DNA of 36,629 nucleotides, taken from contig JBELBV010000024.1 of assembly GCA_042095135.1 (NCBI GenBank), forward strand, positions 1 through 36,629, written 5' to 3'. The stretch is from UA16 sp042095135. Lineage in GTDB: Bacteria > Bacteroidota > Bacteroidia > Flavobacteriales_D > Sanyastnellaceae. Positions 23,085 to 31,093 of this stretch are shown piece after piece. Under the pieces are notes generated by a model. It was not told the DNA's origin, did not search any database, and saw nothing but the letters and a program-made list of their open reading frames with translations. Positions within the stretch are counted from its first letter, which is position 1. The number at the start of each line of letters is the position of its first letter. The position numbers and the translations under genes were made by a program.

Positions 23085-24299
23085 TTAGGCCACGCGCAAC
23101 CCGGACTGCTGGTTATCGGCAAAGTGTTTCTCTGCGAATGGGCGGGTGACTGTGAGCTCTTTCTGCTCTGTTCCTGGCAGCTCAAACATGGCGTCGTTCA
23201 GAACGGCTTCCATGACGCTGCGCAGGCCGCGTGCACCGAGTTTGAATTCGACGGCTTTCTCTACCATGTAATCCAATCCCGAGGCGTCAAACTTGAGGTC
23301 AATCCCGTCTATTTTGAACAGCTCGATGTACTGTTTGCACAGTGCGTTCTTGGGCTCGGTCAGTATCTGCCGAAGCGCCGAGGCGTCCAGTGGGTTGAGA
23401 TGGGTAAACACCGGGAATCGACCGATGAGTTCCGGGATCAATCCAAAACTCTTCAGGTCGGCGGGAGCAGCGTATTGGAGCAGGTTTTCGTCATCGATGT
23501 GGTCCTCGTCGTTTTGGTATCCGATGGAGGCTCGATTGACCCGCCGTTCGATGATTCTTTCGATGCCAGCGAACGCTCCGCCGCAGATGAACAGTATGTT
23601 CTTGGTGTTGATGGAGATGAGTTTCTGCTCGGGGTGCTTGCGACCGCCTTGTGGGGGCACGCCCACTTCGGCACCTTCGAGCAACTTCAGGAGTGCTTGC
23701 TGAACTCCCTCGCCACTTACATCGCGCGTGATGGAAGGGTTGTCGCTCTTGCGGGCGATCTTGTCCACCTCGTCGATGAAGACGATGCCGCGTTCTGTTT
23801 GCTCAACGTTGTAATCCGCCGCTTGGAGCAGACGTGACAGCACGCTTTCGACGTCTTCACCCACGTACCCTGCTTCCGTTAGCACGGTGGCGTCAGCGAT
23901 GCAAAACGGCACGTCGAGCATGCGGGCGATGGTGCGCGCCAGCAAGGTCTTGCCGGTGCCCGTTTCCCCGAGCAAGATCACGTTGGATTTGTCGATTTCG
24001 ACTTCGCTGTCATGCGTGGGGTTCAGGATGCGCTTGTAGTGGTTATATACGGCGACGCTGATGGTCTTTTTTGCCTCTTCTTGCCCGATGACGTAAGTGT
24101 CGAGGTGTTCCTTAATTTCTTTCGGGAGCTTGAGGGAAAACGAGGCTCCGGCAGGTGCTGCTTTTTTCTCCTCGCGTAAAATGCCATCAGCCTGTTCAAT
24201 GCAATGGTCACATATGTGTCCCGTAACGCCTGCGATTAGGACTTCAACGTCCTCCTTGCTGCGTCCACAGAATGAACAGTGGATGGGAGTATCACTCAT
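23085..24299 (-). CDS. clpX: ATP-dependent Clp protease ATP-binding subunit ClpX
   Basis: ClpX unfolds tagged substrates and feeds them to ClpP. The 404-residue product has the N-terminal zinc-binding domain (Cys8, Cys11, Cys30, Cys33), Walker A GETGTGKT (111-118), the pore loop GYVGEDVES, Walker B FIDEVDK (174-180), the RKH loop (220-222) and the sensor-2 GARGLR. It starts 11 bases after clpP and ends five bases before mutS. Everything looks functional and of normal length. Confidence 0.97.
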   Translation of the reverse strand: MSDTPIHCSFCGRSKEDVEVLIAGVTGHICDHCIEQADGILREEKKAAPAGASFSLKLPKEIKEHLDTYVIGQEEAKKTISVAVYNHYKRILNPTHDSEVEIDKSNVILLGETGTGKTLLARTIARMLDVPFCIADATVLTEAGYVGEDVESVLSRLLQAADYNVEQTERGIVFIDEVDKIARKSDNPSITRDVSGEGVQQALLKLLEGAEVGVPPQGGRKHPEQKLISINTKNILFICGGAFAGIERIIERRVNRASIGYQNDEDHIDDENLLQYAAPADLKSFGLIPELIGRFPVFTHLNPLDASALRQILTEPKNALCKQYIELFKIDGIDLKFDASGLDYMVEKAVEFKLGARGLRSVMEAVLNDAMFELPGTEQKELTVTRPFAEKHFADNQQSGLRVA

Positions 24300-24310
24300 T
24301 GCGGTGATGC

Positions 24311-24988
24311 TTATTTGCGTTCGAGAACTTCGTCGATCATGCCATACTCCGCAGCTTCGGATGCAATCATCCAGTAGTCGCGGTCGGAGTCATTCCACAC
24401 TTTCTTTTCGGTCTGGCCGCTGTGGTGGGAAATGATGGCGTAAAGTTCCTTTTTAAGTTTTTGAATCTCGCGGGCTGTGATTTCGATATCTGAGGCCTGG
24501 CCGCTCGCGCCGCCGAGTGGCTGGTGAATCATGACCCGGCTGTGCTTCAAGCCGGTTCGTTTTCCGGCAGTACCTGCGCAGAGCAATACTGCCCCCATTG
24601 ATGCGGCCATGCCGGTGCAAATGGTGGCGACATCCGGGCGGATGTACTGCATGGTGTCGTAAATCCCGAGTCCAGCATACACCGAACCGCCAGGGCTGTT
24701 GATGTAAATCTGAATGTCCTTGCTCGCATCGGTGGACTCGAGGAATAGCAGTTGCGCTTGAATGATGTTGGCGATGTAATCGTCGATGCCCGTGCCCATG
24801 AAAATGATGCGATCGGCCATCAAACGCGAGAACACATCCACTTCACGGAAGGGCATCTGACGTTCTTCAATAACGGTGCGGGTCAGGTTTTCAGTACCAT
24901 AGGCGTGCGAAATGTAATCCCGTACGGTTTGGCTGCTCATGCCGCGGTCTTTGACGGCATACTTTAAAAATTCGTTGCGATCGGTCAT
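24311..24988 (-). CDS. clpP: ATP-dependent Clp protease proteolytic subunit ClpP
   Basis: The serine-protease subunit that degrades proteins delivered by ClpX. The 225-residue product shows INSPGGSVYAGLGIYDTMQ-type signatures (in parts: INSPGGSV and GIYDTMQ), the catalytic Ser130 in GMAASMG, His155 in MIHQPLGG and Asp204 in SDRDYWM. The first 25-30 residues form the usual propeptide-like extension of Bacteroidota ClpP. It starts 113 bases after trigger factor, with a TACTTTTA box only four bases before the ATG, and is followed by clpX. Confidence 0.97.
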   Translation of the reverse strand: MTDRNEFLKYAVKDRGMSSQTVRDYISHAYGTENLTRTVIEERQMPFREVDVFSRLMADRIIFMGTGIDDYIANIIQAQLLFLESTDASKDIQIYINSPGGSVYAGLGIYDTMQYIRPDVATICTGMAASMGAVLLCAGTAGKRTGLKHSRVMIHQPLGGASGQASDIEITAREIQKLKKELYAIISHHSGQTEKKVWNDSDRDYWMIASEAAEYGMIDEVLERK

Positions 24989-24992
24989 GTTA

Positions 24993-25000
24993 TAAAAGTA
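24993..25000 (-). promoter_or_regulatory. Candidate -7 box of clpP-clpX-mutS
   Basis: The minus strand reads TACTTTTA, one mismatch (final A for G) from TAnnTTTG, four bases before the clpP ATG. The spacing equals that at ssb and would give an almost leaderless message. The 113-base gap to trigger factor otherwise shows no clear terminator. Confidence 0.35.
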
Positions 25001-25101
25001 CAGACGTTTTCCGTTCTCGGCGTGTGCGTTTGCGGCCGATTAGCAATCTTTTGTGAACGGGCGCTCTTGATAAATCTGAACACCACTTCAATGCGATGTG
25101 A

Positions 25102-26457
25102 CTAGCGGACTTCAGCAGCTACCTTCGCAAAGTCCTCGAACGAAACGCTCTTATCCTTGATGGTGACCCGGGGCTTCAAGTTATCCACCACTTTGCGCTC
25201 GATGATAATGTCCGCAATGCGACGGCGCTCATCGTCGTTGGCGAGTGCGTTCTTGGCAAAATTATCGAGCATTTCGCCCTCGAGCGGCATGCCGTACTGT
25301 GCGTACTGCGCGCCGATGACTTTTTTGGCTTCATCTTCCAATTCTTCGCCGGATACGCGTAGGTCTGCATCTTTCATGACAGCTTGTTGAAGCAACTGCC
25401 AACGCATAGAATCGGCGTAGCTTGGGTATTCCTTGTCCAGCTGCTCATCGGTCAGTGGATTCTCGTTGTTCATCTGGATCCAACGCTTCAAGAAGGCGTC
25501 GGGCATCTGAATCTTCATGTGCTCAATGATGTCAACAACAAAACGGCGACGGAAGATGTGCTCTGCATCGCGGTCGAATTGAGAGGTCAATTCATCTTTC
25601 ACTTTCGCGCGGAAGTCCTTTTCGGTGCTGACCAAGTCTTTGCCGAGTACTTTGTCCCAGAGGCTTTGGTCGTTCTCTGCAGGTGTGAGGCGCTTGATTT
25701 CTTTGACTTCGAAACGGAATTGCCCTTTCAAGTCGTGGACCTGTTCGTGGGTGATGCCGAGCATCTTTCCGAGGTCATCGTGTCCGTGCGAAACCTTGTG
25801 TGGGTCGACATCAAAGATGTCGCCGACTTTCGCGCCGGTCAGGGTTTTGCGGGTTTTTTTGTCGTCGAGGTGTTCGAGCGCGATGTTGGAATCGCTCTCG
25901 ATGCCGCCTTCGAGGGGATCACTGGCATCATTCAACTGGGTGAAATGGCCGATGAGCAAGTCGGTATCGGAAGCGACTTCTTGCTCGCTGATGCTGCCGT
26001 GGCGACGAGTGTGATCGGTCACCGCAGCCTCGATGGCCTTCTTGTCCACCTTGATGACGTGGCGGGTGAACTTGGCACTGCGTCCGAAGCTCAGGTTGAT
26101 TTCCGGAGCGAGGCCGATTTCATAGGCGAAGGTGAAGTTCTCTGGTTTATCCCAATTGCCGGAAGCATCTGTGCTAGTTTCGGGAATGGGATTACCGAGA
26201 ATATCGAGCTTTTCTTTTGTTATGTAGGCGCTCAATTCTTCTGAAATGATTTTATTCATTTCATCGGCAAGGACTGGAGCGGCGTATTGCTTTCGAATCA
26301 AAGCCATGGGGGCTTTGCCTTGGCGGAATCCGGGGTACGTGGAGTTTTTTCGGTAGTCGTTGAGGATCTTCTCAACGCGGGATTCGTAGTCCGTTGGTTC
26401 AACGGTCACGGTCAGTCGAGCGGTCAGCTCGTCAATGGTGTTGCGTTCAATTTGCAT
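25102..26457 (-). CDS. tig: Trigger factor, ribosome-associated chaperone
   Basis: Trigger factor binds the ribosome exit site and shields nascent chains. The 451-residue product has the N-terminal ribosome-binding domain with the signature PGFRQGKAP (about residues 39-47), an FKBP-type prolyl isomerase-like middle domain (about 150-245) and a long helical C-terminal chaperone domain. It is the first protein gene after tRNA-Leu on the minus strand and precedes clpP-clpX, the usual tig-clp order in bacteria. The start codon is preceded by no other in-frame ATG before the tRNA. Confidence 0.95.
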   Translation of the reverse strand: MQIERNTIDELTARLTVTVEPTDYESRVEKILNDYRKNSTYPGFRQGKAPMALIRKQYAAPVLADEMNKIISEELSAYITKEKLDILGNPIPETSTDASGNWDKPENFTFAYEIGLAPEINLSFGRSAKFTRHVIKVDKKAIEAAVTDHTRRHGSISEQEVASDTDLLIGHFTQLNDASDPLEGGIESDSNIALEHLDDKKTRKTLTGAKVGDIFDVDPHKVSHGHDDLGKMLGITHEQVHDLKGQFRFEVKEIKRLTPAENDQSLWDKVLGKDLVSTEKDFRAKVKDELTSQFDRDAEHIFRRRFVVDIIEHMKIQMPDAFLKRWIQMNNENPLTDEQLDKEYPSYADSMRWQLLQQAVMKDADLRVSGEELEDEAKKVIGAQYAQYGMPLEGEMLDNFAKNALANDDERRRIADIIIERKVVDNLKPRVTIKDKSVSFEDFAKVAAEVR

Positions 26458-26539
26458 GGGCGATGTAAGAAAGCTTGTCGAGAAACGTTAGCGTAGCTGA
26501 TGGCCTTTGTTCAAGCGTTTTTGGTTCATGCTTTCCGAA

Positions 26540-26624
26540 TGGTGCGGGTGGAGGGACTCGAACCCACACGCCTCGCGGCACTGGATCCTAAATCCAGCGT
26601 GTCTACCAATTTCACCACACCCGC
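26540..26624 (-). tRNA. tRNA-Leu (anticodon UAG)
   Basis: Read on the minus strand, a 7-bp acceptor stem GCGGGTG/CACCCGC encloses a D-arm (GTGAAATTGGTAGACAC), an anticodon stem CTGGA/TCCAG around loop TTTAGGA (anticodon TAG), a long variable arm, and a T-arm with GGGTTCGAGTCCC. A discriminator A and an encoded CCA follow. The long variable arm and anticodon make it a class II leucine tRNA reading CUN codons. It lies 83 bases before trigger factor and could share its transcript. Confidence 0.96.
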
Positions 26625-26641
26625 CCAGTCAGAAAGGGGTG

Positions 26642-26649
26642 CAAAGGTA
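26642..26649 (-). promoter_or_regulatory. Candidate -7 box of tRNA-Leu
   Basis: The minus strand reads TACCTTTG, an exact TAnnTTTG match, 17 bases before the tRNA 5' end, where a short leader would be expected. Confidence 0.5.
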
Positions 26650-26682
26650 GGAATACGAATATTTCGATGGAACTTGCAGGCG

Positions 26683-28215
26683 ATGAATTTCGGATGCCCT
26701 CATCAAAATTGGTTGCGCGCCCTCTTTTTGGGCCTTGCCGGGGCTGCTGTCTTGGTGGCGTCAGCGCAGGAAAGCGAGCCCATTCGCATCCAGATCCTTC
26801 AAGCGGACGCCATCCTTCGGGACCGCTCGCAACCCGATGTGCAGCGGTTGATTGGCGGGGTTGTCCTTGGGATGGAAGAGAGTCGCCTGTGGTGCGACAG
26901 CGCCTGGCGGTATGACGATGGAACCTTCCGGACCATGGGAAGCGTGCGGTTGACGGACGGCCCTCAGACCCTGCAGGCCGACGAAATGGAGCTGAACCCG
27001 GAAACCCAGTGGGTTCGTGCAAAATCCAATGCGGACCGCAGCGTGCAATTGGATTCCGAGGCGGGGCAGTTGACGTGTGCAGTTTTGCGGTACCACTTGA
27101 AGCGGGAAGTGGTCCTGTTGCCCACGGGTGGGCGATTGCAGGATGCCGGTCGATCGGTCGAGTTTCAACGCGGTCAGTACCAAGCAAAGGTGGCTTTGCT
27201 CATGCTGGGGGGAGCGGTTCACATGGACAATGCGGACTACACCTTGGACTCCGATAGCTTGCATTGGCGCGAAGAAGTGGATCAATTTTCGTTTTACGGT
27301 CCGAGTCACTTGCGCGCGACGGATGAACGCTTCGAATTGCGGTGCAGCAGAGGCGAATTTGATGTGGAGACTGAGTCGGGTTGGTTTGGGGGTGCTGGCG
27401 CTCCGGGGGTTGAGTTGCGCAACGACGAAGTGTGGCTTGAAGCCGACAGCGTGCACCTTCCGCCGGACACCTTGCTCCCTGCCACCGCAGTGGGTGAGGT
27501 GGACATCACGGATACCTTGGAACATTGGACGTTGTCGGGTCATTATGCGGAACGCTTGGGCCGCGGGGAGGACTTCGACGTTTGGGTGGCCGGGAAGCCG
27601 GAGCGGCGGGCGTGCTGGATCGATGCAGCAGAGGAAGACTCCTTGAAATTGGTTGCAGATACCATCTCGGTTGTTGGCGGAATAACGACCGTGTGGCCGG
27701 CTGTGGAGTTGAGTCAAGGGAATTCGGCTGCCTCCTGCGATACACTCATCTGGGATACCGATGCAGACCGAGTTCAGCTGTTGCGGTGGCCAAAAATGTG
27801 GATGGAAGGCTGGTTGCTTCAATCCGATTCGTTGGAATGGACGGTGGAGGACAACCGTCCCGAATCGCTGCGTGCGGCGGGTCACGCCAGCTTGATGATG
27901 CCTGTGGACAGTGGGGTGTGTTACCAGCAAATTGCCGGTCGGGAAATCACCGGACGTTTTGCGTCGAACACGCTGAGGGCCGTTTGGGTCGACGGAAACG
28001 CGCAGTCGGTGTATTTCGATAGCGAGGCCGATGCGCCTTGCTCTGAATACAACCAGTCGTTGTGCAGCAAGATGCGTATGGACTTTGATAACGGTGAGGT
28101 CAAGTACATTGTCCTGCTGGATCGCCCAGAGGGGCAGTGGAAATCAGGCGATGTCAACGCTCCAGTTCTGGAGGGGTTGAACTGGACTAACGCGCCAGCC
28201 GTGAAGCGCGAATAG
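26683..28215 (+). CDS. OstA-like protein, probable LPS-transport periplasmic component
   Basis: A 510-residue secreted protein. Signal peptide at about residues 10-27 (LRALFLGLAGAAVLVASA), mature start QESEPIRIQILQADAILRD. The first 170 mature residues follow the OstA/LptA jellyroll pattern: LIGGVVLGMEESRLWCDSAW, DDGTFRTMGSVRLTDG, LQADEMELNPE. Repeats of the same type (DADYTLDSDSLHW-like, ELRNDEVWLEADSVHL) continue to the C-terminus. Such proteins form the periplasmic bridge for LPS or the N-terminal part of LptD. No membrane barrel is apparent, so it is not LptD itself. The frame is open from 26500, but that reading would cross the tRNA-Leu gene, so the ATG at 26683 is chosen. Two barrel candidates follow it downstream. 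Confidence 0.78.
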   Translation: MNFGCPHQNWLRALFLGLAGAAVLVASAQESEPIRIQILQADAILRDRSQPDVQRLIGGVVLGMEESRLWCDSAWRYDDGTFRTMGSVRLTDGPQTLQADEMELNPETQWVRAKSNADRSVQLDSEAGQLTCAVLRYHLKREVVLLPTGGRLQDAGRSVEFQRGQYQAKVALLMLGGAVHMDNADYTLDSDSLHWREEVDQFSFYGPSHLRATDERFELRCSRGEFDVETESGWFGGAGAPGVELRNDEVWLEADSVHLPPDTLLPATAVGEVDITDTLEHWTLSGHYAERLGRGEDFDVWVAGKPERRACWIDAAEEDSLKLVADTISVVGGITTVWPAVELSQGNSAASCDTLIWDTDADRVQLLRWPKMWMEGWLLQSDSLEWTVEDNRPESLRAAGHASLMMPVDSGVCYQQIAGREITGRFASNTLRAVWVDGNAQSVYFDSEADAPCSEYNQSLCSKMRMDFDNGEVKYIVLLDRPEGQWKSGDVNAPVLEGLNWTNAPAVKRE

Positions 28216-28271
28216 CCGCCCCTGCATTTCGTGGCTTGAGTCGGTGTTCTTATGCCAACTTGCTGCTGCGG

Positions 28272-29000
28272 ATGGGGAGATTGATACGAGGGGCGATTGG
28301 GTTGGTGATGGCGGTGGCTTGGCCGGTGGTCGGTCAGGGGCAGCAGCCGGGATGGGTGCAAGATGTGCCTTGGATTGGGTCACAATCTGCGCGGGTGCAA
28401 TCGTGGAGTGCGGGAGAGTCGTTTTCCTTTGACTACGGTAGGCGCCTGAATGAGCCTTGGTCCCTAGCCATGGGTTTCACCCGAATTGGGACATTCAGCC
28501 GTTTGTCCATTTGCGCCGGTCCACAGGTCCGGCTTTCTCCCCACGTTTCTGCTCAAGTCCGAATGGGCGGCCTGGCCCGAAGGTGGCTGCCGACGGAGGG
28601 TGTTCGCGGGAACGTACGTCCCAACCTGCACGTGTCCCTTCGTGGTGAGGGAAACAACGGGCAAGCCGTCATGCTCGGCGTGGTCTTTGTTCCGGAAGGG
28701 CGATTGCCCCGGGTTCAGTCCCGAGAAGAGTTGATGATTCGGTTGCAGGGCGTTGCCGAACGCCATGAACAAAAGGTGCATGCCCGGTGCACGTGGACAG
28801 CCGCAGGTGTTGCTTTGGAATGGCAGTGGCTGGCGCGTGTAGACGCCCGCTCCCAGGTAGGTCTGTGTTGGCGCATGCTACCGGGGTTCTTAGGTGTCCT
28901 CGGCAACCGAGAATTTGAATCATACCGTTGGGCTTTTGGCATCCTCCATGGAGTTCGTCACCAAGGGATGTGTCTGGTATTGGGGATGGAAGCGTGCTGA
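28272..29000 (+). CDS. Putative outer-membrane protein, family not recognised
   Basis: From the ATG at 28272 the product has 242 residues with a signal peptide (LIRGAIGLVMAVAWPVVGQG). The mature part has short amphipathic strands with Gly, Arg and Trp (for example WSLAMGFTRIGTFSRLSICAG and VSAQVRMGGLARRW read as alternating inward/outward residues), suggesting a small barrel or barrel-associated protein. An earlier ATG at 28236 adds twelve unlikely residues. It lies 56 bases after the OstA-like gene and its stop overlaps the GTG start of the next gene, so the two are coupled. I do not recognise a family. A role with the downstream protein is inferred from the overlap only. Confidence 0.6.
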   Translation: MGRLIRGAIGLVMAVAWPVVGQGQQPGWVQDVPWIGSQSARVQSWSAGESFSFDYGRRLNEPWSLAMGFTRIGTFSRLSICAGPQVRLSPHVSAQVRMGGLARRWLPTEGVRGNVRPNLHVSLRGEGNNGQAVMLGVVFVPEGRLPRVQSREELMIRLQGVAERHEQKVHARCTWTAAGVALEWQWLARVDARSQVGLCWRMLPGFLGVLGNREFESYRWAFGILHGVRHQGMCLVLGMEAC

Positions 29001-30493
29001 AGGTGAAACCTGTCCGACTGCTTCTATGGATGTTCATATGCGTCCTGTCCAAGCCGATGCAAGCGCAGTTGCAAGCGTTGGATGTCGAATTGACGGAACA
29101 AGTGAACTGGGGGTGGCTGAGCGGGCAGGAACGACTTCGCATACTGGACCATGTGGAGCGGACAGGATTCCCCATCGCCATCGAAGAGGCTTGGGCCATT
29201 GAGGGGCTTACCCATGCAGCCGCTAGGGCCTTGATGCAGAGCGAGGCCTGGCAACACTTGGTCCAGGAATCGTACCACAATGTCCATGGGAGAAATCCAT
29301 CAGCAGAGGTCCGGTTCGGCCGAGGTGAAGCGCTTCATTCGATCCGCCTGCGAAATTCGGGTAAGTGGGGTTTGCGTTGGGATCAGGAAGCAGAGTTAGT
29401 TTCGGGCTACATGCAGATGCGGGTGGGGAGCGGAGGTCGCTGGCAAGCGCTGGCCGGTGGACATCGTTTGGGATGGGGTAACCGGACCTTGATGGATGAA
29501 GGAGCGTTGTTTGCTGGTTTGGATGCCCCTTCCTTTGCCTTGCCCGTCCAGTATGGATTTGCGCCGATGTGGGGTCCGGCCGTCCAGGGCGCTCGGAACG
29601 GGGTAGCATTGCATCGCGAAGGTGCCGTGGCCACCACGTTGAGCCTTGATGTTCACGGACGAGACTTTGCAGCGTTCATGAGCAGTGGAGGCCAGTCGGG
29701 CATTATCGCCCATTTTTCAGGAGATCAGCCCGCGGTCACTGCCTTTGCCCAAAGATTCTCGGGCATGCGGCACTGGATTTCCGAGGCCGGTCGAGTGCGC
29801 AATGGATGGGCGTGGAGTGGCGCTTGCCAATGGTTGCCCCACCGACAAAGCGAGGCTCGGATGAGGTTCGAAGCGTTTAAACCCGACGGCTCAAACCGGG
29901 TAGAATGGGAGTCTTCAGCAGGAGGTGAATGGGAAGCGTTTCATTGTATCCTTAGGTGGCATGCAGCGTGGAGCAACCGAGACGACATACATCCTTTGTG
30001 GGTCAAATGCCGCAGGGAATGGCCTGAGGGGAAGGCCTTAGAGGTGCACTGGCGCACAGCGCAAACCTTGGGGCCGGACGCACGGCTGAGCCAACGGTTG
30101 GAATTTCGCGGGCATTGGAAATCGGACCCATTGGTCCTTCGCTTCACTTTGGTGCCGTTCGCCGACAGAGGAGGACCGGGGGCAGCGAGTGCTTTCATTG
30201 CTCATCGATTCGGCGCTTGGCGGCTCAAACAAAGCGTTACGGTGTGGACGCTTGACGCCGGTCGACGGGCCTACATTCCTGAGCCATCTTGGACAGGAAC
30301 ATCCTACCGGATGATTTCTGGTTCTGGGCATCGATTGGCGTCGGTGCTGCAATGCAAACACCCCTCGGGATGGACGTGGTTAGCGGCCGTTGTGCGTTCC
30401 AATCGTCCGGCCGAAGGGGAGATCAGCGACAATATGTTGACATTGACCTCTGCACAAACTGAATTGAGCCTTTCCATCCGCATGAGCTTGTGA
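28994..30493 (+). CDS. Putative outer-membrane protein with a degenerate helix-hairpin-helix start
   Basis: With a GTG start at 28994, inside the overlap GTGCTGA with the preceding stop, the product has 499 residues and a good signal peptide (VKPVRLLLWMFICVLSKPMQAQ). An upstream in-frame ATG at 28928 lies inside the preceding gene. Mature residues about 25-85 (DHVERTGFPIAIEEAWAIEG, then LTHAAARALM) resemble the helix-hairpin-helix-like repeats of large Bacteroidota outer-membrane proteins but lack the usual NLNTA start. The rest is strand-rich, with a GHRLGWGNRTLMDEG and AVQGARNGVALH stretch like those proteins. It is shorter than they usually are (about 700 residues). Function is unknown; classification is tentative. 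Confidence 0.62.
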   Translation: MLKVKPVRLLLWMFICVLSKPMQAQLQALDVELTEQVNWGWLSGQERLRILDHVERTGFPIAIEEAWAIEGLTHAAARALMQSEAWQHLVQESYHNVHGRNPSAEVRFGRGEALHSIRLRNSGKWGLRWDQEAELVSGYMQMRVGSGGRWQALAGGHRLGWGNRTLMDEGALFAGLDAPSFALPVQYGFAPMWGPAVQGARNGVALHREGAVATTLSLDVHGRDFAAFMSSGGQSGIIAHFSGDQPAVTAFAQRFSGMRHWISEAGRVRNGWAWSGACQWLPHRQSEARMRFEAFKPDGSNRVEWESSAGGEWEAFHCILRWHAAWSNRDDIHPLWVKCRREWPEGKALEVHWRTAQTLGPDARLSQRLEFRGHWKSDPLVLRFTLVPFADRGGPGAASAFIAHRFGAWRLKQSVTVWTLDAGRRAYIPEPSWTGTSYRMISGSGHRLASVLQCKHPSGWTWLAAVVRSNRPAEGEISDNMLTLTSAQTELSLSIRMSL

Positions 30494-30496
30494 CGC

Positions 30497-30504
30497 TATC
30501 TTCG
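30497..30504 (+). promoter_or_regulatory. Candidate -7 box of efp
   Basis: TATCTTCG, one mismatch from TAnnTTTG, begins just after the stop of the preceding gene and ends 18 bases before the efp ATG. The same octamer precedes the PpiD-like gene and the glycosyltransferase. Confidence 0.4.
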
Positions 30505-30522
30505 CCAAAAGACTATCGATCT

Positions 30523-31089
30523 ATGGCAACGACTTCTGACATCAAGAATGGCCTCGTATTGAACCACAATAACGGCCTGTGGCAGATCATTGAATTCCTG
30601 CACGTCAAGCCGGGCAAAGGAGCGGCTTTCGTGCGGACCAAGCTGAAAAACTTGCAAACGGGCAAGGTGGTTGATCACACCTTCAACGCGGGGGTGAAAA
30701 TTGACCTCGTGCGGATTGAGACCCGCGAATACCAATACCTCTACAACGACGACCAGAGTTTTTTCTTCATGAACCTCGAGTCGTTTGAACAGATTCCGAT
30801 CGAGCGTCATGTGATCAATGCGCCAGAATTCCTGAAGGACGGATTGATTTGTCAGCTGCAATTTCACGCCGACGAAGAGCGCGTGTTGAGCTGTGACTTG
30901 CCGACCCACGTCGAGGCCGAAATCACCTACACCGAGCCCGGCATTAAGGGCGATACGGCGACCAACACCTTGAAGCCGGCGACCACTGACACGGGGGTGG
31001 AAATCCGCGTGCCCCTGTTCATTGACATCGGCGATTTTGTGAAAGTCGATACCCGCAAAAAGGAATACGTCGAGCGCGTCAAAAAGTAA
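30523..31089 (+). CDS. efp: Translation elongation factor P
   Basis: EF-P relieves ribosome stalling at consecutive prolines. From the ATG at 30523 the product has 188 residues with the three beta-barrel domains of EF-P. The functional loop at the tip reads VKPGKGAAFVRTK, with Lys32 in the position of the modified lysine in other bacteria. The C-terminal signature EIRVPLFIDIGDFVKVDTR is intact. Whether Lys32 is modified cannot be judged here: no EpmA-like gene is in view. An in-frame start at 30490 lies before the predicted promoter and is less likely. The RsbU-type phosphatase gene follows after four bases. Confidence 0.96.
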   Translation: MATTSDIKNGLVLNHNNGLWQIIEFLHVKPGKGAAFVRTKLKNLQTGKVVDHTFNAGVKIDLVRIETREYQYLYNDDQSFFFMNLESFEQIPIERHVINAPEFLKDGLICQLQFHADEERVLSCDLPTHVEAEITYTEPGIKGDTATNTLKPATTDTGVEIRVPLFIDIGDFVKVDTRKKEYVERVKK

Positions 31090-31093
31090 GCCC

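Noticed and set aside
25384..26244. 286-codon plus-strand frame opposite trigger factor
   Set aside because: It is an antisense shadow of tig, with no start context or family motif.
26500..26682. Extended N-terminus of the OstA-like protein from an ATG at 26500
   Set aside because: It would be translated across the antisense of tRNA-Leu, and the ATG at 26683 is followed by a proper signal peptide.
26761..27930. 389-codon open frame on the minus strand opposite the OstA-like gene
   Set aside because: Its composition (many His, Arg, Pro, Gln) and lack of motifs mark it as the shadow of the plus-strand gene in GC-rich DNA.
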